Positions 10,398 to 22,506 are shown, counted from the first letter of the stretch. The stretch is DNA of 64,000 nucleotides from Chrysophaeum taylorii (GCA_029834535.1 JAQMWT010000664.1:1-64000); one strand, 5' to 3'. Numbers and translations are program-made. The notes: generated by a model not told the origin, from the letters alone.

Positions 10398-13273
10398 TTG
10401 TGCACGAAGAATCAGCGAGCCCGTATGACAATGGAGGGCGCGCACGGAAAAAAAAGGCGCCACGGCGACGATCGGAAGAACAGTCATGTCGACGAACCAT
10501 TACCTCGCGGTCGACGGATGACCCGCGGCGCAGCCATGATGGCAATCCTCGACGAGGATGGGACGGGCAGCCGCCGTCAACTCTCAGATCGCGACGCGCG
10601 ACTCGCCGTCAACCGAAAACGAGCGCCAACAAAAAAAGCCAAAGCCGTCGTCGTCGTCGTGGCTTCACGAAGCTGCTGGTGGAGGGCGAGACGACCGGCG
10701 GCGCGGTCCAAATCGAGACGGTCCGCCGATGCGACGACGACGACGACGAATCCCCGACCACGCGTTGAACAACAACCAGTGCCGCCGCGGCGAGGACTAT
10801 GACGGTCGAGACTTGCCGCACCTCTGTTCTCGGTCGCCAAGGCGAAGACGCTCTGGCACGCACGACCACTGGCGGCGCGACGGTGGTCAGAGAGACTGGC
10901 GCCGTTCTCAGTCGCCGGCGCGACAACGAGTGGGTGAGACTCAGAGCACTGGGCATGGCCTCTACTCCGAAGGTCGCGGCGCCGACACTCCCTCGAGCCA
11001 CACGCTAGCCAGCAGTTCCGAGGCACCGAGATGGCAACAAATTCAATGGGGGAAGCAGATGACGGACCGCGGTGCGACTCCTGAGACGATTCTCTCGCTC
11101 TTCGCGGTTCGAGGGGTCAATTTCAACGCTCGCAACTTGGCGACTGCGGCACACCGTGTCGCCAAAACGTCTCGAGGCCGAAACCACGACGTGCAACGCG
11201 ATCGCCGCGTGATGGCACTTGCCGACGCTTGTCGGCGGCGCATTCGAGAGTTCAATCCGCAAGCGCTCGCCAATACCGCGTGGGCCTTCTCGACGGCGCG
11301 CATCGAGGCACCTAAGCTCTTCGCTGCGATCGCCGGCACGGCTTCATCTCGGCTTGGCGAGTTTAATCCGCAGGACCTCGCCAACGCGGCCTGGGCCTTC
11401 GCGACGGCGCGCATCGAGGCACCTCATCTCTTCGCGGCGATCGCTGGAGCGGCTTCATCTCTGCTTGGTGAGTTCAATCCGCAGGGCCTCGCCAACACGG
11501 TGTGGGCCTTCGCGACGGCGGGCATCGAGGTACCCGAGCTCTTCGCGGCGATCGCTAGCGCGGCTTCATCTCTGCCTGGCGAGTTCAATCCGCAGGGCCT
11601 CGCCAACACGGCGTGGGCCTTCGGGAAAGCGCGCATCGAGGCACCTCAACTCTTCGCGGCAATCGCCGGAGCGGCTTCATCTCTGCTTGGTGAGTTCAAT
11701 CCGCAGGGCCTCGCCAACACGGTGTGGGCCTTCGCGACGGCGGGCATCGAGGTACCCGAGCTCTTCGCGGCGATCGCCGGCACGGCTTCATCTCGGCTTG
11801 GCGAGTTCAATCCGCAGGCCCTTGCCAACACGGCGTGGGCCTTCGGGAAAGCGCGCATCGAGGCACCTCAACTCTTCGCGGCAATCGCCGGTACGGCTTC
11901 CTCTCGGCTTGGCGAGTTTAAACCGCAGAACCTCGCCAACACGGCGTGGGCCTTCGCGACGGCGGGCATCGAGGCACCTAAGCTCTTCGCGGCTATCGCC
12001 GGCGCGGCTTCATCGCGGCTTGGTGACTTCAATCCGCAGAACTTCGCCAACACGGCGTGGGCCTTCGCGACGGCGGGCATCGAGGAGGCACCTCAGCTCT
12101 TCGCGGCGATCGCCGGCACGGCTTGGTGACTTCAATCCGCAGAACTTCGCCAACACGGCGTGGGCCTTCGCGACGGCGGGCATCGAGGAGGCACCTAAGC
12201 TCTTCGCGGCTATCGCCGGCACGGCTTGGTGACTTCAATCCGCAGAACTTCGCCAACACGGCGTGGGCCTTCGCGACGGCGGGCATCGAGGAGGCACCTA
12301 AGCTCTTCGCGGCTATCGCCGGCACGGCTTGGTGACTTCAATCCGCAGAACTTCGCCAACACGGCGTGGGCCTTCGCGACGGCGGGCATCGAGGAGGCAC
12401 CTAAGCTCTTCGCGGCTATCGCCGGCGCGGCTTCATCGCGGCTTGGCGAGTTCAATCCACAGAACCTCGCCAACACGGCCTGGGCCTTCGCGACGGCGGG
12501 CATCGAGGAGGCACCTCAGCTCTTCGCGGCGATCGCCGGCACGGCTTCACACGGCTTGGTGACTTCAATCCGCAGAACCTCGCCAATACGGCGTGGGCTT
12601 TTGCGGTGGCGCGCATCGAGGCACCTGAGCTTTTTGTACGCGATTGCCCTGGCAGCCAGGTCACGGTTGGGCGAATTCAATCCTCAGGCTCTTGCCAACA
12701 CGGCGTGGGCATTCGCCTGCGTTGACTGGAAAAAGGACCCCGAGTTTTTCACCGAGCCCGCCTACTTTGATGTCGCAGATCTCGATGCCCTCGATGATCG
12801 TGAACTGTCGCAGCTTCACCTCGCGTCGTTCCACTCTCGCCTCGAGTGGTGGCCCGACCGGAGCTCCCCGCTGTTAAAGCACCAGCAGATGCTCCAGAGT
12901 AGGCGTATCAATGTCGGAATCCAACACCATCCCAGCTCCAACGCGACGTTGCGACCGCTTTGGACCGAGTTGGCTGGACGCCGCACGCACGTGTTCGAGC
13001 ACGTGACCGAAGAGGAGGGATCGTCGCTTGACATGGCTGACAACCTGACATCAAGCGCGCGCGGTCGAAGTCGACGGGCCACACCACTACCTCAAGAGAA
13101 CGAGGGTTGAGAACGGGTCTACGCGCTTCAAGTCCCGACTGCTACGGCGGCTTGGCTGGGACGTAACCCACATTTCGTTCTTTGAGTGGGCCGCCCTCGA
13201 CGTCGAGCGAGAACAGGACTCTTATCTCCGGGGTTGCAGGCTGCAAATCATACTACCAGCACCAGCGTATTAA
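10398..13273 (+). pseudogene. HPR-RAP protein, broken copy A
   Basis: This locus aligns over its whole length with the open genes C and D but is in pieces. The N-terminal Arg/Ser-rich part starts in one frame (HGDDRKNSHVDEP near 10460) and continues in another from about 10558. Eight to nine 37-residue repeats (FNPQ.LANTAWAFATA...) follow in frame to about 12129. Then 103-bp expansions destroy the frame. The last repeat (FNPQALANTAWAFACVDW, about 12670-12730) and the linker follow. The RAP domain (VEVDGPHHYL-type, about 13062-13273) is in yet another frame and ends LPAPAY-stop. In known families HPR-RAP proteins bind organellar RNA. This copy cannot make a full protein. Confidence 0.85.
12121..12429 (+). 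repeat. Three tandem 103-bp units inside HPR-RAP copy A
   Basis: The junction GCTTGGTGAC recurs at 12121, 12224 and 12327, exactly 103 bp apart, and the array ends at 12429. The normal module is 111 bp. These units lost 11 bp (the Ser-Ser-Arg codons region) and gained a GAG codon (Glu-Glu), so each shifts the frame by one base. The units are almost identical, so the expansion is recent. Confidence 0.93.
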
Positions 13274-13848
13274 TAGATTTCAAAGATCCGTTGTCATCTG
13301 CTTCCCTTCGGAGGTTGTTGATTTTCCCTTCTCCTCGAGGGGGCTACATGATGGTTGCGATAATATTATAACTCGAAGGCGGCGTGGCATGTCGTATTGC
13401 CGACATTTTGAGCCGGGAGGAAGGTCGAGTATTCATTATTATTGGTGTCGATTATTGATTTCGTCGAGGTGGAGAATTGAATGTCGCGCGATCCATTCGC
13501 CCCGCTTGGACCTGGCTGGTCCCGGCGAGAGCAAGCAAAGGCCGAAATGGATCGAAGGGCTGGAAACTCTCGAAATGATAGCGGGCATGAAGTAAAGAAG
13601 GGCGAGAGATGACTGCGGACGCCTCTGCCCTCGCGACTTTTTACGCGAGATCGGCTGCGAGGGGAACGCATCGATCGAAACGCCTACGGGCGGTGATAAA
13701 ATGCTCCGGCTCTGATTAAAGAAAAGAAAAGATAAGACAAGATAAGAACTTCGTGTCCATCAGCGCCTCCCGATGGCTCCCTATCGGCTCGGCCAGAGTG
13801 CTGGCGGCGTCGACAACGCTCGCGCGAAACGCACGCACTAATATTCTC
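13274..13848. other. 3' flank shared with HPR-RAP copies B and C
   Basis: The first 300 bases after the stop, including the block CCTCGAGGGGGCTACATGAT and the AT-rich TTGCGATAATATTATAAC, recur downstream of copy B (17380-17545) and, reversed, beside copy C (about 22600-22830). The stretch 13720-13745 is A/G-rich (AAAGAAAAGATAAGAC...). No gene is seen. Confidence 0.6.
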
Positions 13849-16557
13849 AGCGTTAGGAATTCACTTCAGCAAGTGAACATGAACCACTTCACAAGCCACG
13901 CAACATTGGTGAAGTGATTTGAAGTGAACACGTCACCCTACGTGGCCATAGTTAACCTTTGTGAAGTGAACGCCACTTTTTTTTTTTTAACGCCAGCGCC
14001 GACGGTCCCTGCCGCGCCCCGTCAGTTCCGTGCCCCCCGCGCGCTATTGCATAGGTCTGGTGTTCTTACATTCATTCGCGTTAAATTCGGGGCGAAGGAG
14101 GAGATACTGTGGATGGGGTTCAGTGTTTCTTACTTTAGGCGATGTGAACGAACGACCTCGGTATCTTCGTCTGGTTCTTCCTCATCAACCTCCATCTCCA
14201 AAGAGTCTTCGGGGGATATGGTGCTCTCGGCGTTTTTGAAAAACTCGGTCTCGTGTCTGAGGTCCCTGTACTTAACCGCCGCCGCAATGAAGAAATTCTT
14301 GTTCATGCGCAGTAGGGCAACTTTGTCCGTCTCGTCCGCGCACACGTTCAACGTGTTTCTTTCCCTCGGTCAGGAGACAAGATTTCCAATGCCCAGGCAG
14401 CGCTCACAGTAGTAGCTCTGCGCGCCATGTGTACAAATTAAAAAAAACCTTAGAGGCTCTCGCCATGTCCGGAAGGAACCTATACTGCTCCTTGGGGGGC
14501 GGTCGATACAGCTTTCCAACGTCGAGCACAGCCAGATCTGTGAAGCTGAGACTTCATCCTTCTTCTCAAGCTCAGGATAATGTTCTTTCCAGTTGAGCGA
14601 TCTCGAGAGCCCGATCCATTGAGTGAAGACCTGTTCAAACTCCTCCACATTGAAAAAATCGGGCATCTGGTTCTCAGGCATAGCAAAAGAAGAAGGCACG
14701 TCGCCACAAATGTCGTCGTCCCAAGCATCGGGTGCGTCGAGTGCCGCCAAGAGACTGCGGGCAGGCGCAGGCTCGGAGGGCGGCGCAGGCTCGGAGGAAG
14801 TCTTTGCCTTTTCGTGGTGGTGGAATGCAGTCCGTGCGAAAATCACATATTCTTGCTTGAGCAACTTCCTGGCCTGAGCTCTCTGATTGGACGACAGGTG
14901 CCGGCAGTTGATAGTCCGAAAGTCAAGAAGGAAGGCAATCAGCTCGCGATCGTTGAATTCGTAGTCCAAGTGACGCACATAGTTGCTTTCATTATTCCCG
15001 CAAAACCGACGCTCACATTCGAGAATAATAGCCCGATCAAGACAGACAGATTTTGCCGGTCTCGCTGAGGTCGTCAACATCGACAGTCTTACGTGGCATG
15101 GATTTCGCAGTTAATTATGTTCGGGAGATCAATGACCTCTAGCGTCCCAGCTCGCGGAGATTCGATCATGTTGTGCTTGATCAATGCGGCGTACGCCCCC
15201 AGGTATAAGTGTTCATGTTGCGCGAAAACAACGGCCTCATCCGTTATAGCAAAAATCGCCTTCAGCCAACGCCACCCATAGCTCATCACTGATTGTCCAG
15301 GGCAGTCCAATGTTGGTCGCCGAGTACAGATTGAGCGCGTGGTGCATACGCAGCAAGGAACGAATAAGTTGGTAGCGCGCCCGGAACCTCGTCTTATTGA
15401 GGTCAAGCTTGAGCGTCGGCGATTTATTTTTCCCCGGCTGCTGTAATGGCAAAAGCGCATGCAGATCTTTCAAACGTGTGTGTCGTAAGAAAAGGACTTG
15501 GCTCCATCGTGGCCACCACTGTTCAGCAGCTCCTGGCCTGCTGGAAATGAATTAATCACCTGCTTGCCTCTGGATCGTGTCAAGTCGCCACATACCGCTG
15601 CCGAGATCTTTGAGATATCATGCAAGTCACACGCTTCGACTTCAACAAAAAAATTCTTCGGCGACGCCAATTGCAATTGCAGCCCGGTCTCTTGAACAAT
15701 AGTTGCGGCCGCCAAATCGATGTCGATTCCCGCACGCTCCGCAACCACACAAACGGAGCAGAGAAGCCGTGCCGGACTCGGTTCCGTCGTCAGCTGGAAC
15801 AAGGCACACCGTCTCAACGCCACTCCAATCGGGCCAGATGAAGGATAGGCCAATGGCCTGTCGCTTGAACTTCTTATGCTTGAGTGTCCCGCCGCCGTCG
15901 TGCAGCACACACCTGGGGGGCGAATGGATTGCCGAAAGCCGCCGCTTCATAAATAACACTCCGTGCTTCAAGATTCGAACAACAAAGCAACGATATTCCG
16001 CGTCGTCCACCCATTCATCAAACAGCGCCTTTCGAGTCATGAACGAGGGCGCGTGCCTTTCCCTTTGCCACCGCCGCGGTAATACTACGCCGCCTCGATT
16101 AGGTTGCGATGATCTTCGTCGTCAGTAAAAGGTGCGCTTGGAAAAAATCCGCTGCGACGTGTACACGTAGTGCCGAGCCGAGAACGCGATCAGGGAAGAG
16201 TGCTTTATTTGTCTAGCTGGGCATGGCCGTGAAGTATCTATCTCGGCTGCCACAACGCCCACGGCCGTCATAAAAAACGCCCTCCTTTTCTTGGTCTGTC
16301 TTCTGTTGCTTGGTGAGCTGTTGACGTCCCAGCTCGTCGAATCGAATCCTCCTCCGAATGCGCAGCCTTGAAGTGGGCCGGACCCCAAGAGGGCATGGTC
16401 GTCTGTCTGCCACGTGCCTTTCTCGAAGTCTCTCGTCACCTTGAGGCGCTCCCAGCAGCACCGGATAAACACATGCGTCGTCGCCTTCCCACTGGTCAGT
16501 CAACGCGGTGGTCAGGAGGATGATGTTCCTTCAGTCGACGCACGCAGTCCCACCACA
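13849..16557 (-). pseudogene. hAT-family transposon remnant, copy 1
   Basis: Minus-strand pieces in order: an N-terminal region at 16122-16472 (AFFMTAVGVVAAEIDTS), a DDE-type core start at 15642-16040 (VLHDGGGTLKHKKF, AIGLSFIWPDW, VCLVPADDG), a middle region at 15089-15910, and a C-terminus at 14130-15080. The C-terminus has the hAT dimerisation signature in the form CERCLGIGNLVS, with an Arg and then ETDKVALLRMNKNF further on, comparable to the family pattern SERxFSxAGxxxxxxR...L..LxxN. Frames change about every 300 bases. The left edge (13849) and a subterminal block with repeated GAAGTGA match copy 3 at 44166. The right edge abuts an HPR module. Terminal inverted repeats could not be proven. 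Confidence 0.72.
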
Positions 16558-17377
16558 CCTCCTCGCCAACGCGGCCTGGGCCTTCGCGACGGCGCGCATC
16601 GAGGAGGCACCTCAGCTCTTCGCGGCGATCGCCGGTACGGCTTCACACGGCTTGGTGACTTCAATCCGCAGAACCTCGCCAATACGGCGTGGGCTTTTGC
16701 GGTGGCGAGCATCGAGGAGGCACCTGAGCTTTGTGTATGCGATTGCCTTGGCAGCCAGGTCACGGCTGGGCGAATTCAATCCTCAGGAACTTGCCAGCAC
16801 ACAGCACGGGCATTTGCCTGCGTCGACTGGAAAAAAGACCACAAGTTTTTCACCGAGCTCGCCTACTTTGATGTCGCAGATCTCGATGCCCTCGATGATC
16901 GTGAACTGTCGCAGCTTCACCTCGCGTCGTTCCACTCTCGCCTCGAGTGGTGGCCCGACCGGAGCTCCCCGCTGTTAAAGCACCAGCAGATGCTCCAGAG
17001 TAGGCGTATCAACGTCAGGACCCCACACCATCCCAGGTCCAACTTGATGTTGCGACCGCTTTGGACCGAGTTGGCTGGACGCCGCACGCACGTGTTCGAG
17101 CACGTGACCGAAGAGGAGGGATTGTCGCTTGACATCATGGCTGACAACCTGACACCAAGCGCGCGCGGTCGAAGTCGACGGGCCACACCACTAGCTCAAG
17201 AGAACGAGGGTTGAGAACGGGTCTGCGCGCTTCAAGTCCCGACTGCTACGGCGGCTTGGCTGGGACGTTGCCCACATTTCGTTCTTTGAGTGGGCCACCC
17301 TCGACTCGACGGCGGCGGGCGAGAACAAAAGACGCGTATCTCCGGGTGCAAAAGTCATGCTCCCAGCACCAGCGTAA
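16558..17377 (+). pseudogene. HPR-RAP protein, truncated copy B
   Basis: It begins inside a repeat (LLANAAWAFATARIEEAPQ) directly at the edge of the hAT remnant, so the N-terminus and most repeats are missing. It then carries parts of two or three modules in shifting frames, the linker (DVADLDALDDRELSQLHL), and a RAP domain in another frame (about 17180-17377) ending LPAPA-stop. It is closer to copy A than to C or D in the linker (HSRLEWWPDRSSP is shared with A). Confidence 0.82.
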
Positions 17378-17615
17378 AAATAGAATCCAAAGATTCGTTG
17401 CCATCTTCCCTTCCGTGTTTGTTCCATCTCCTCGAGGGGCCTACATGATGGTTGCGATAATATTATAACTTGAATTGCTGTTTGAATCGGGAGATTAGTT
17501 TAGTATTCACCATTCTTGATATCGATTACTGATTTCGTCCAAGTCGCGCACTCCCCCGATCGTCGGGTCTATAGGTTGGACGACTTGGGTTTGAGGGCCG
17601 ACGACATACCCCTCG

Positions 17616-18334
17616 ATGTTCGGACGTTCGAGAGTAGCATCGCTCGACTGTTGTGTCGAAACCTCCCGAAAAGAGCGCGTACGACAGGTTCGACTTTGGT
17701 GGCCGGCCTTGGGAGTTCACTCTGAAGAGGAGGGCCTTCTCGACACTGCTCGCGGTGTCGTCTCGTTCGTTCGCAAGGCGCTGAGTCATACTTTCGGTAG
17801 TGACAGAGGTTTGAAGGTGATGGCGTTCTTTAGCGAAGAAGAGGCGGCGCTGCACGCCCCTGGAACCTGTACACGGACGGACGACCCCGTCCAAGTTGAC
17901 GGTCGAGACAAAGCTGACGCTCGAAGCATCGCGGTCTAGAGTTTCAACGCGCGCACGAACATCACATCGGGGAGGGACTAATAATAATGTGCCGGGCGAG
18001 AGCCATGCCGACATTAATGGCGGCAAGGACGACGAAGATCTTGATTTGGAAGACGACGATGACGGGAGAGACGAAGAGCAAGATGGTACTACTACGGTCT
18101 ACTTCGATGAGTTTGGAGTTCCTCCACAGGCTTCTCCTTCGAAGACAAGCCGGCTTTGTGGTGGTGGTGGTTCGGGAGGGTGGTCAAGTTCAAGCCGCGG
18201 GCCCGGGTCTACAACTACGACGTTCACTGGGACAGCAACGACAACGCGCCTTGTCAGTCAGTCAGTCAGTCAGTCAGTCAGTCAAGAGTTGCTCAAACTC
18301 GAAAACTATGTGGACGACTTTGACTGTTATTAAG
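17616..18334 (+). pseudogene. Unrecognised coding remnant with a Tudor/Agenet-like end
   Basis: Protein-like stretches alternate between forward frames: FDFGGRPWEFTLKRRAF near 17690, an acidic tract (DDEDLDLEDDDDGRDEEQD) near 18030-18080, then WFGRVVKFKPRARVYNYDVH near 18165-18225, and LKLENYVDD near 18295. The order of a WFG start, a VYNYDVHW strand and an LENY end recalls Agenet/Tudor-type chromatin-reader folds. That is an inference from a short stretch. A (GTCA)n tract interrupts it. The strand call is tentative. Confidence 0.35.
18253..18284. repeat. (GTCA)8 microsatellite
   Basis: Eight perfect GTCA units lie inside the unrecognised remnant, between the Tudor-like strand and its LENY end. 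Confidence 0.95.
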
Positions 18335-18604
18335 GTTAAGGTTGCTGGTGCTATCTGAAGAAGAAGAAGACGCTCCCATTGGCTCCAACATTACCGGTAA
18401 TTAGTGCCGACAGAGAGGGTGGTAATTACCGGAAATGAATAATTTCCATTATCCTAGTAATTCTTGGTAGGTAACAAGGGAGGAGATTTTTTTTGAGACG
18501 CAGCAGACGCGGGTTCGAAATGATGTCCGTGATGCCCTCACAACGAGGCCCCGTTGGTGTCGGTATTTACGTCCATACACCGTTGGAGCCGGTGCTGTTA
18601 TTTC

Positions 18605-18868
18605 AGGGTTAGGATTGACAGCATGCGTCCGGTCGAACTAAAAGTCTCATCGACGACGGGAATTTAAGAGAGGGTTAGGATTGACAGCATGCGTCCGGTC
18701 GAACTAAAAGTCTCATCGACGACGGGAATTTAAGAGAGGGTTAGGATTGACAGCATGCGTCCGGTCGAACTAAAAGTCTCATCGACGACGGGAATTTAAG
18801 AGAGGGTTAGGATTGACAGCATGCGTCCGGTCGAACTAAAAGTCTCATCGACGACGATAATTTAAGAG
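18605..18868. repeat. 66-bp tandem array, four copies
   Basis: Units start at 18605, 18671, 18737 and 18803 with AGGGTTAGGATTGACAGCAT. The first three are identical and the fourth has a small change near its end (GACGATAATTT). The period is a multiple of three, yet every frame has stops within the unit, so coding is unlikely. Confidence 0.95.
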
Positions 18869-19375
18869 AGGAGGCGATCGTTCTCGTCATCACTACAAGG
18901 GCGGCCTCGCTTTGAAGGAGTGGCTCTCCTCTTCAGATAGATAACAGCCGCGACCATCGGGTATTAGAGGGTCGTCGACAACAAACTTTTTGAGTCCCGA
19001 GGCGCGGTGTGTCGTTGTCTTATTGAACGTCGTCCTAAAAAAACTCGCGCTCTTGGGTTGTCGTACTTGTGAATTTTGCCGAACGCTCTTCGAACGAGTC
19101 CTCGGCCGGCACGGACTTGCTGTGTTCAGAGACGCCCCTGCATTTCACGACGTCCGCGAGCTTGGTTGATCTGGCAACGAGGTGGGAACACTTCTTGCGC
19201 GAGTTTCGTCTTGACCTTCGATTTGGCCGACAACTTCGACGGCGTCCCAGTCCGCGTAACAGACTTGAGGGACGTCTAGCACACAGTTTTTATCGCCGAA
19301 GAGAGAAATCCAAGACTTTCTGTGCTTCCGCCCCGAGTTTCGTTTCAGGCAGTGGCGCGACAACAACGCTTTAAA
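18869..19375. other. Spacer; possible short coding remnant
   Basis: The forward frames contain a coherent stretch near 19200-19265 (TFDLADNFDGVPVRVTDL) and another near 19290-19350 (EERNPRLSVLPPRVSF). They match nothing I know and lack a start. The rest holds nothing I recognise. Confidence 0.3.
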
Positions 19376-19410
19376 GACAAGACAAGACAAGACAAGACAA
19401 GACAAGACAA
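19376..19410. repeat. (GACAA)7 microsatellite
   Basis: Seven perfect pentamers lie at the left border of hAT copy 2. The same pentamer is expanded inside the Harbinger remnant at 43087-43143. Confidence 0.95.
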
Positions 19411-19424
19411 GAACTTCAAGGCTG

Positions 19425-20665
19425 CGCATCCGGAGGAGGATTCGATTCGACGAGCTGGGACGTCAACAGCTCACCAAGCAACAGAAGACAGAGAAAAGGA
19501 GGGCGTTTTTTATGACGGCCGTGGGCGTTGTGGCAGCCGAGATAGATACTTCATGGCCATGCCCAGCCAGGCAAATAAAGCACTCGTCCCTGATGATGGC
19601 GACGTTCTCGGCTCGGCACTACGCGTACACGTCGCAGCGGATTTTTTCCAAGCGCACAGTTGACTGACGACGAAGATCATCGCAACCAAATAATTGAGGC
19701 GGCGTATTATTATTACCGCGGCGGTGGGAAAGGGAAAGGCACGCGCCCTCTTTCATGACTCGAAAGGCGCTGTTTGATGAATGGGTGGACGACGCGGAAT
19801 ATCGTTGCTTTGTTGTTCGAATCTTGAAACACGGAGTGTTATTTATGAAGCGGCGGCTTTCGGCAATCCATTCGCCCCCCAGGTGTGTGCTGCACGACGG
19901 CGGCGGCGGGACACTCAAGGATAAGAAGTTCAAGCGACAGGCCATTGGCCTTGTATCCTTCATCTGGCCCGATTGGAGTGGCGTTGAGACGGTGTGCCTC
20001 GTTCCGGCCGACGACGGTACCGATTCCGGCACGGCTTCTCTGCTCCGTTTGTGTGGTCGCGGAGCGCGCGGGAATATCGATATCGATTTAACTGGCTGCC
20101 GCAACCATTGTTCAAGAGACCGGGCTCCAAAATTGGCGTCGCCGAAGAATAATTTTTTTTTTGAGGTCGAAGAAGAAGCGTCTGCTGAGTTGCATGATAT
20201 ATCTCAAAGATCTACTGGCAGCGGCATCATTGTGGCGACTTGACACGCGATCCAGAGGCAAGCAGGCGATCAATCCATTCCCAGCTGGCCAGGAGCTGCT
20301 GCTGAACAGTGGTGGCTACTACGATGGAGCCAAGTACGACTTTTCTTACGGTGGCGGCACACGTTTGAAGAAGGATCTGCATGCGCTTTTGCCATTACAG
20401 CAGCAGCAGCCGGGGAATAATAAATTGCCGAAGCTCGAGGTCGACCTCAATAAGACGAGGTTCCGGGCGCCAATACCTAAATTATTCGTTCCTTGCTGCG
20501 TACGCACCGCGTGCTCCGAAGAACTGTTGTACACGCGGCTACCAACATAGGACTACTCCCTTGGACATAATCAGTAATGAGCAATTTTGTTGGCTGAAGG
20601 CGATTTTTGCTTTAACCCGTTGTTTTCGTGCAACACGAACATTTATACGCGGGGGCGTGGTGCGT
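19425..20665 (+). pseudogene. hAT-family transposon remnant, copy 2 (inverted, C-terminus missing)
   Basis: It aligns with copy 1 in reverse: the N-terminal region (AFFMTAVGVVAAEIDTS, near 19500) and the core (19755-20243: MTRKALFDEWVDDAEYRC, VLHDGGGGTLKDKKF, VCLVPADDGTDSG), then the middle region (20161-20550). Similarity fades at about 20665, before the dimerisation domain, so the C-terminal third is lost. Frames are broken. A second protein-like frame from 19885 is an overlapping shift of the same domain. Confidence 0.72.
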
Positions 20666-22216
20666 GGAGATGGCAGCTCTCGGAGGAAGCTCCAGCGATG
20701 TTGAGCGGCTCCACCGTCCTTTCTCCTTGCCGCCGCATCCCTTCATCCGGGTTTATTAAATCCTGGCGCTTCGTGGATATAGCTGCACATCGATGCGTAT
20801 CTAAATATGCTGCTCGAGCCCGGGGACACCGAGGTCGACGTCACTGCCCTAAAGACGACGGTGGGGGCCTTCGACCGCCAGGATGTTGAACGAGGCGTTC
20901 TCTCGCTATGATACTGCAAAATTAAAACTCAACATCTTCTTCTTCGAAGAGGGCGACATCACAACAACATTTCGGATCTTTCATCTTCCTTGCCGACGAC
21001 CGACCGACGGACCGACGGACGGACGGCCGACCAGGCGTCGGAGGATGACTGACATAGAGTTTGTCGTCGACCCGCCCGGTGGATTGTAATGGCCGACGAC
21101 CGGACCTGGACCCGCACTTCACATCTCTGTCAGGAAAGCCACGAACAAAAAACAATCTCATCGGACAGGGGCCGCGCGCGGTCACCTCGGGACAGAGTGG
21201 GCGACGCAGACGACCCGCTCGTCTGTCTGATACGGAAGAGAAGACGTCGAGCTCAGGCTCCGCTTCCAGTCTAGCGAGATCATCTTCGACCATCCCGATC
21301 ATCGTCTTCGACCCGCCGACGAGCTGTAACACCATAACGCTCTCCGCGGGAGTCCTGGCCGTCGTAGCTACTCCTTGTCGCTGCATGCGCGGACCGCGCG
21401 CGTCGAATCTCCGCCGCTTCGTCGTCGACCTCGGAGACTCTTCGTCGTCATCGACGGCCCAGCCTGCCAATAGCTGCTGCTTCTCCCGGCCTCTGCCGTT
21501 AGGAGTCGATCCATTCGGTTGTGCAACAAGTCCAGGTCGGCCGACTGATCCGAGAGGAAAAAAAAAAAAACGACCCGCCCAAACCCCTTTTTTTTAATTT
21601 ATTTCCGCTCAGCCACACATCAACAACAAGGTTAACGAAACGATCCTAAAATTTCAATTATTGGCGTCTTCCGTCGCCGAATCTGATTCGACGGGTTGCA
21701 GATGTAGTCGAAGAAAATCGAGGGCAGCTCCTCCGCACACAACTTAGTTTGAACCTAGGGGTTTGGTTAGGCTTTGAGAAAATGGTAAACAACATATCCG
21801 GCGACGGAGAGAGGATAGGATAGGCCCCTCCCCACTTAATGTAATCCGTCGACAGCCAGCGTAATTCCTTGCTTTCATTGCAGAGACAGGTTAAGGATTG
21901 CGGATGTTGGACCCTTTCAGACAGCGGAGGAGACACACGACGCTCCCACACCACAGGCGTCCGCATCCGCGGGGTGTCCGCGTCCGCGTCCGCAGGTCCG
22001 CTAATCGCGGATACTTGCGGACACGGTCCAAATCCGCTGGTCGGATGCAGACACGATCCGCGTCCGTGAGCTTCTTTAGATCTCGTTATCACGGCAACGG
22101 TTGGCGTTGCGATCGATGCGCATCCCTTTGCCAGCGATCCTGCATACAAAGCCGCCGCGAGGGCGCCCGCATTCATTGCTCGCTCTTCTTTACTTCGTGT
22201 CCGCTATCTAACTAAC
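20666..22216. other. No recognised gene
   Basis: Open frames exist on both strands at 20922-21597 because stop codons are rare in this GC-rich DNA. None has a motif I know. Notable sequence features are runs of GACGGACGGACG near 21010-21030, a poly-A run near 21560, (CCGCGT)-rich sequence at 21960-22070, and (TAAC)n at about 22208-22224. Confidence 0.4.
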
Positions 22217-22506
22217 TAACTAACTTCAGACCTCTCCCGAGCATGGGAGCCAGGCCGGACCAACAGGAGCCAGTCCGGAATCACGGGCCTGTAGACGAGG
22301 AGCGCCGAAAAAAAGGTCGGTCGGCGGAGAGTGACCATCAAGCTTGTCGCCATGCGACGAGGAGACCGCGATGTGACTGACAACAACCAACTCGTCGATA
22401 ACCTTCCGTCTTCGCCCCCCGGCCATCATACCCCGTCCCACTGCGAACAACGTTCCGGCTGTCAACCGGCCCGCTCGGGAGGCGAATAGGTGCCAACCTA
22501 CGCCGG
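22217..22506. repeat. Dispersed 290-bp repeat, copy 1
   Basis: The segment from TAACTTCAG to CCTACGCCGG recurs in the same orientation at 35291-35558, with many small indels. The two copies flank the block that carries the open HPR-RAP genes. No long open frame is shared, so it is probably a non-coding repeat of unknown origin. Confidence 0.8.

Noticed and set aside
13850-13990. Terminal inverted repeat of the hAT element
   Set aside because: The left block TTCACTTCAGCAAGTGAA is itself palindromic and no matching inverted copy or 8-bp duplication was found on the right side.
18605-18868. CRISPR array
   Set aside because: The units are contiguous 66-bp repeats with no unique spacers, in a eukaryotic context.
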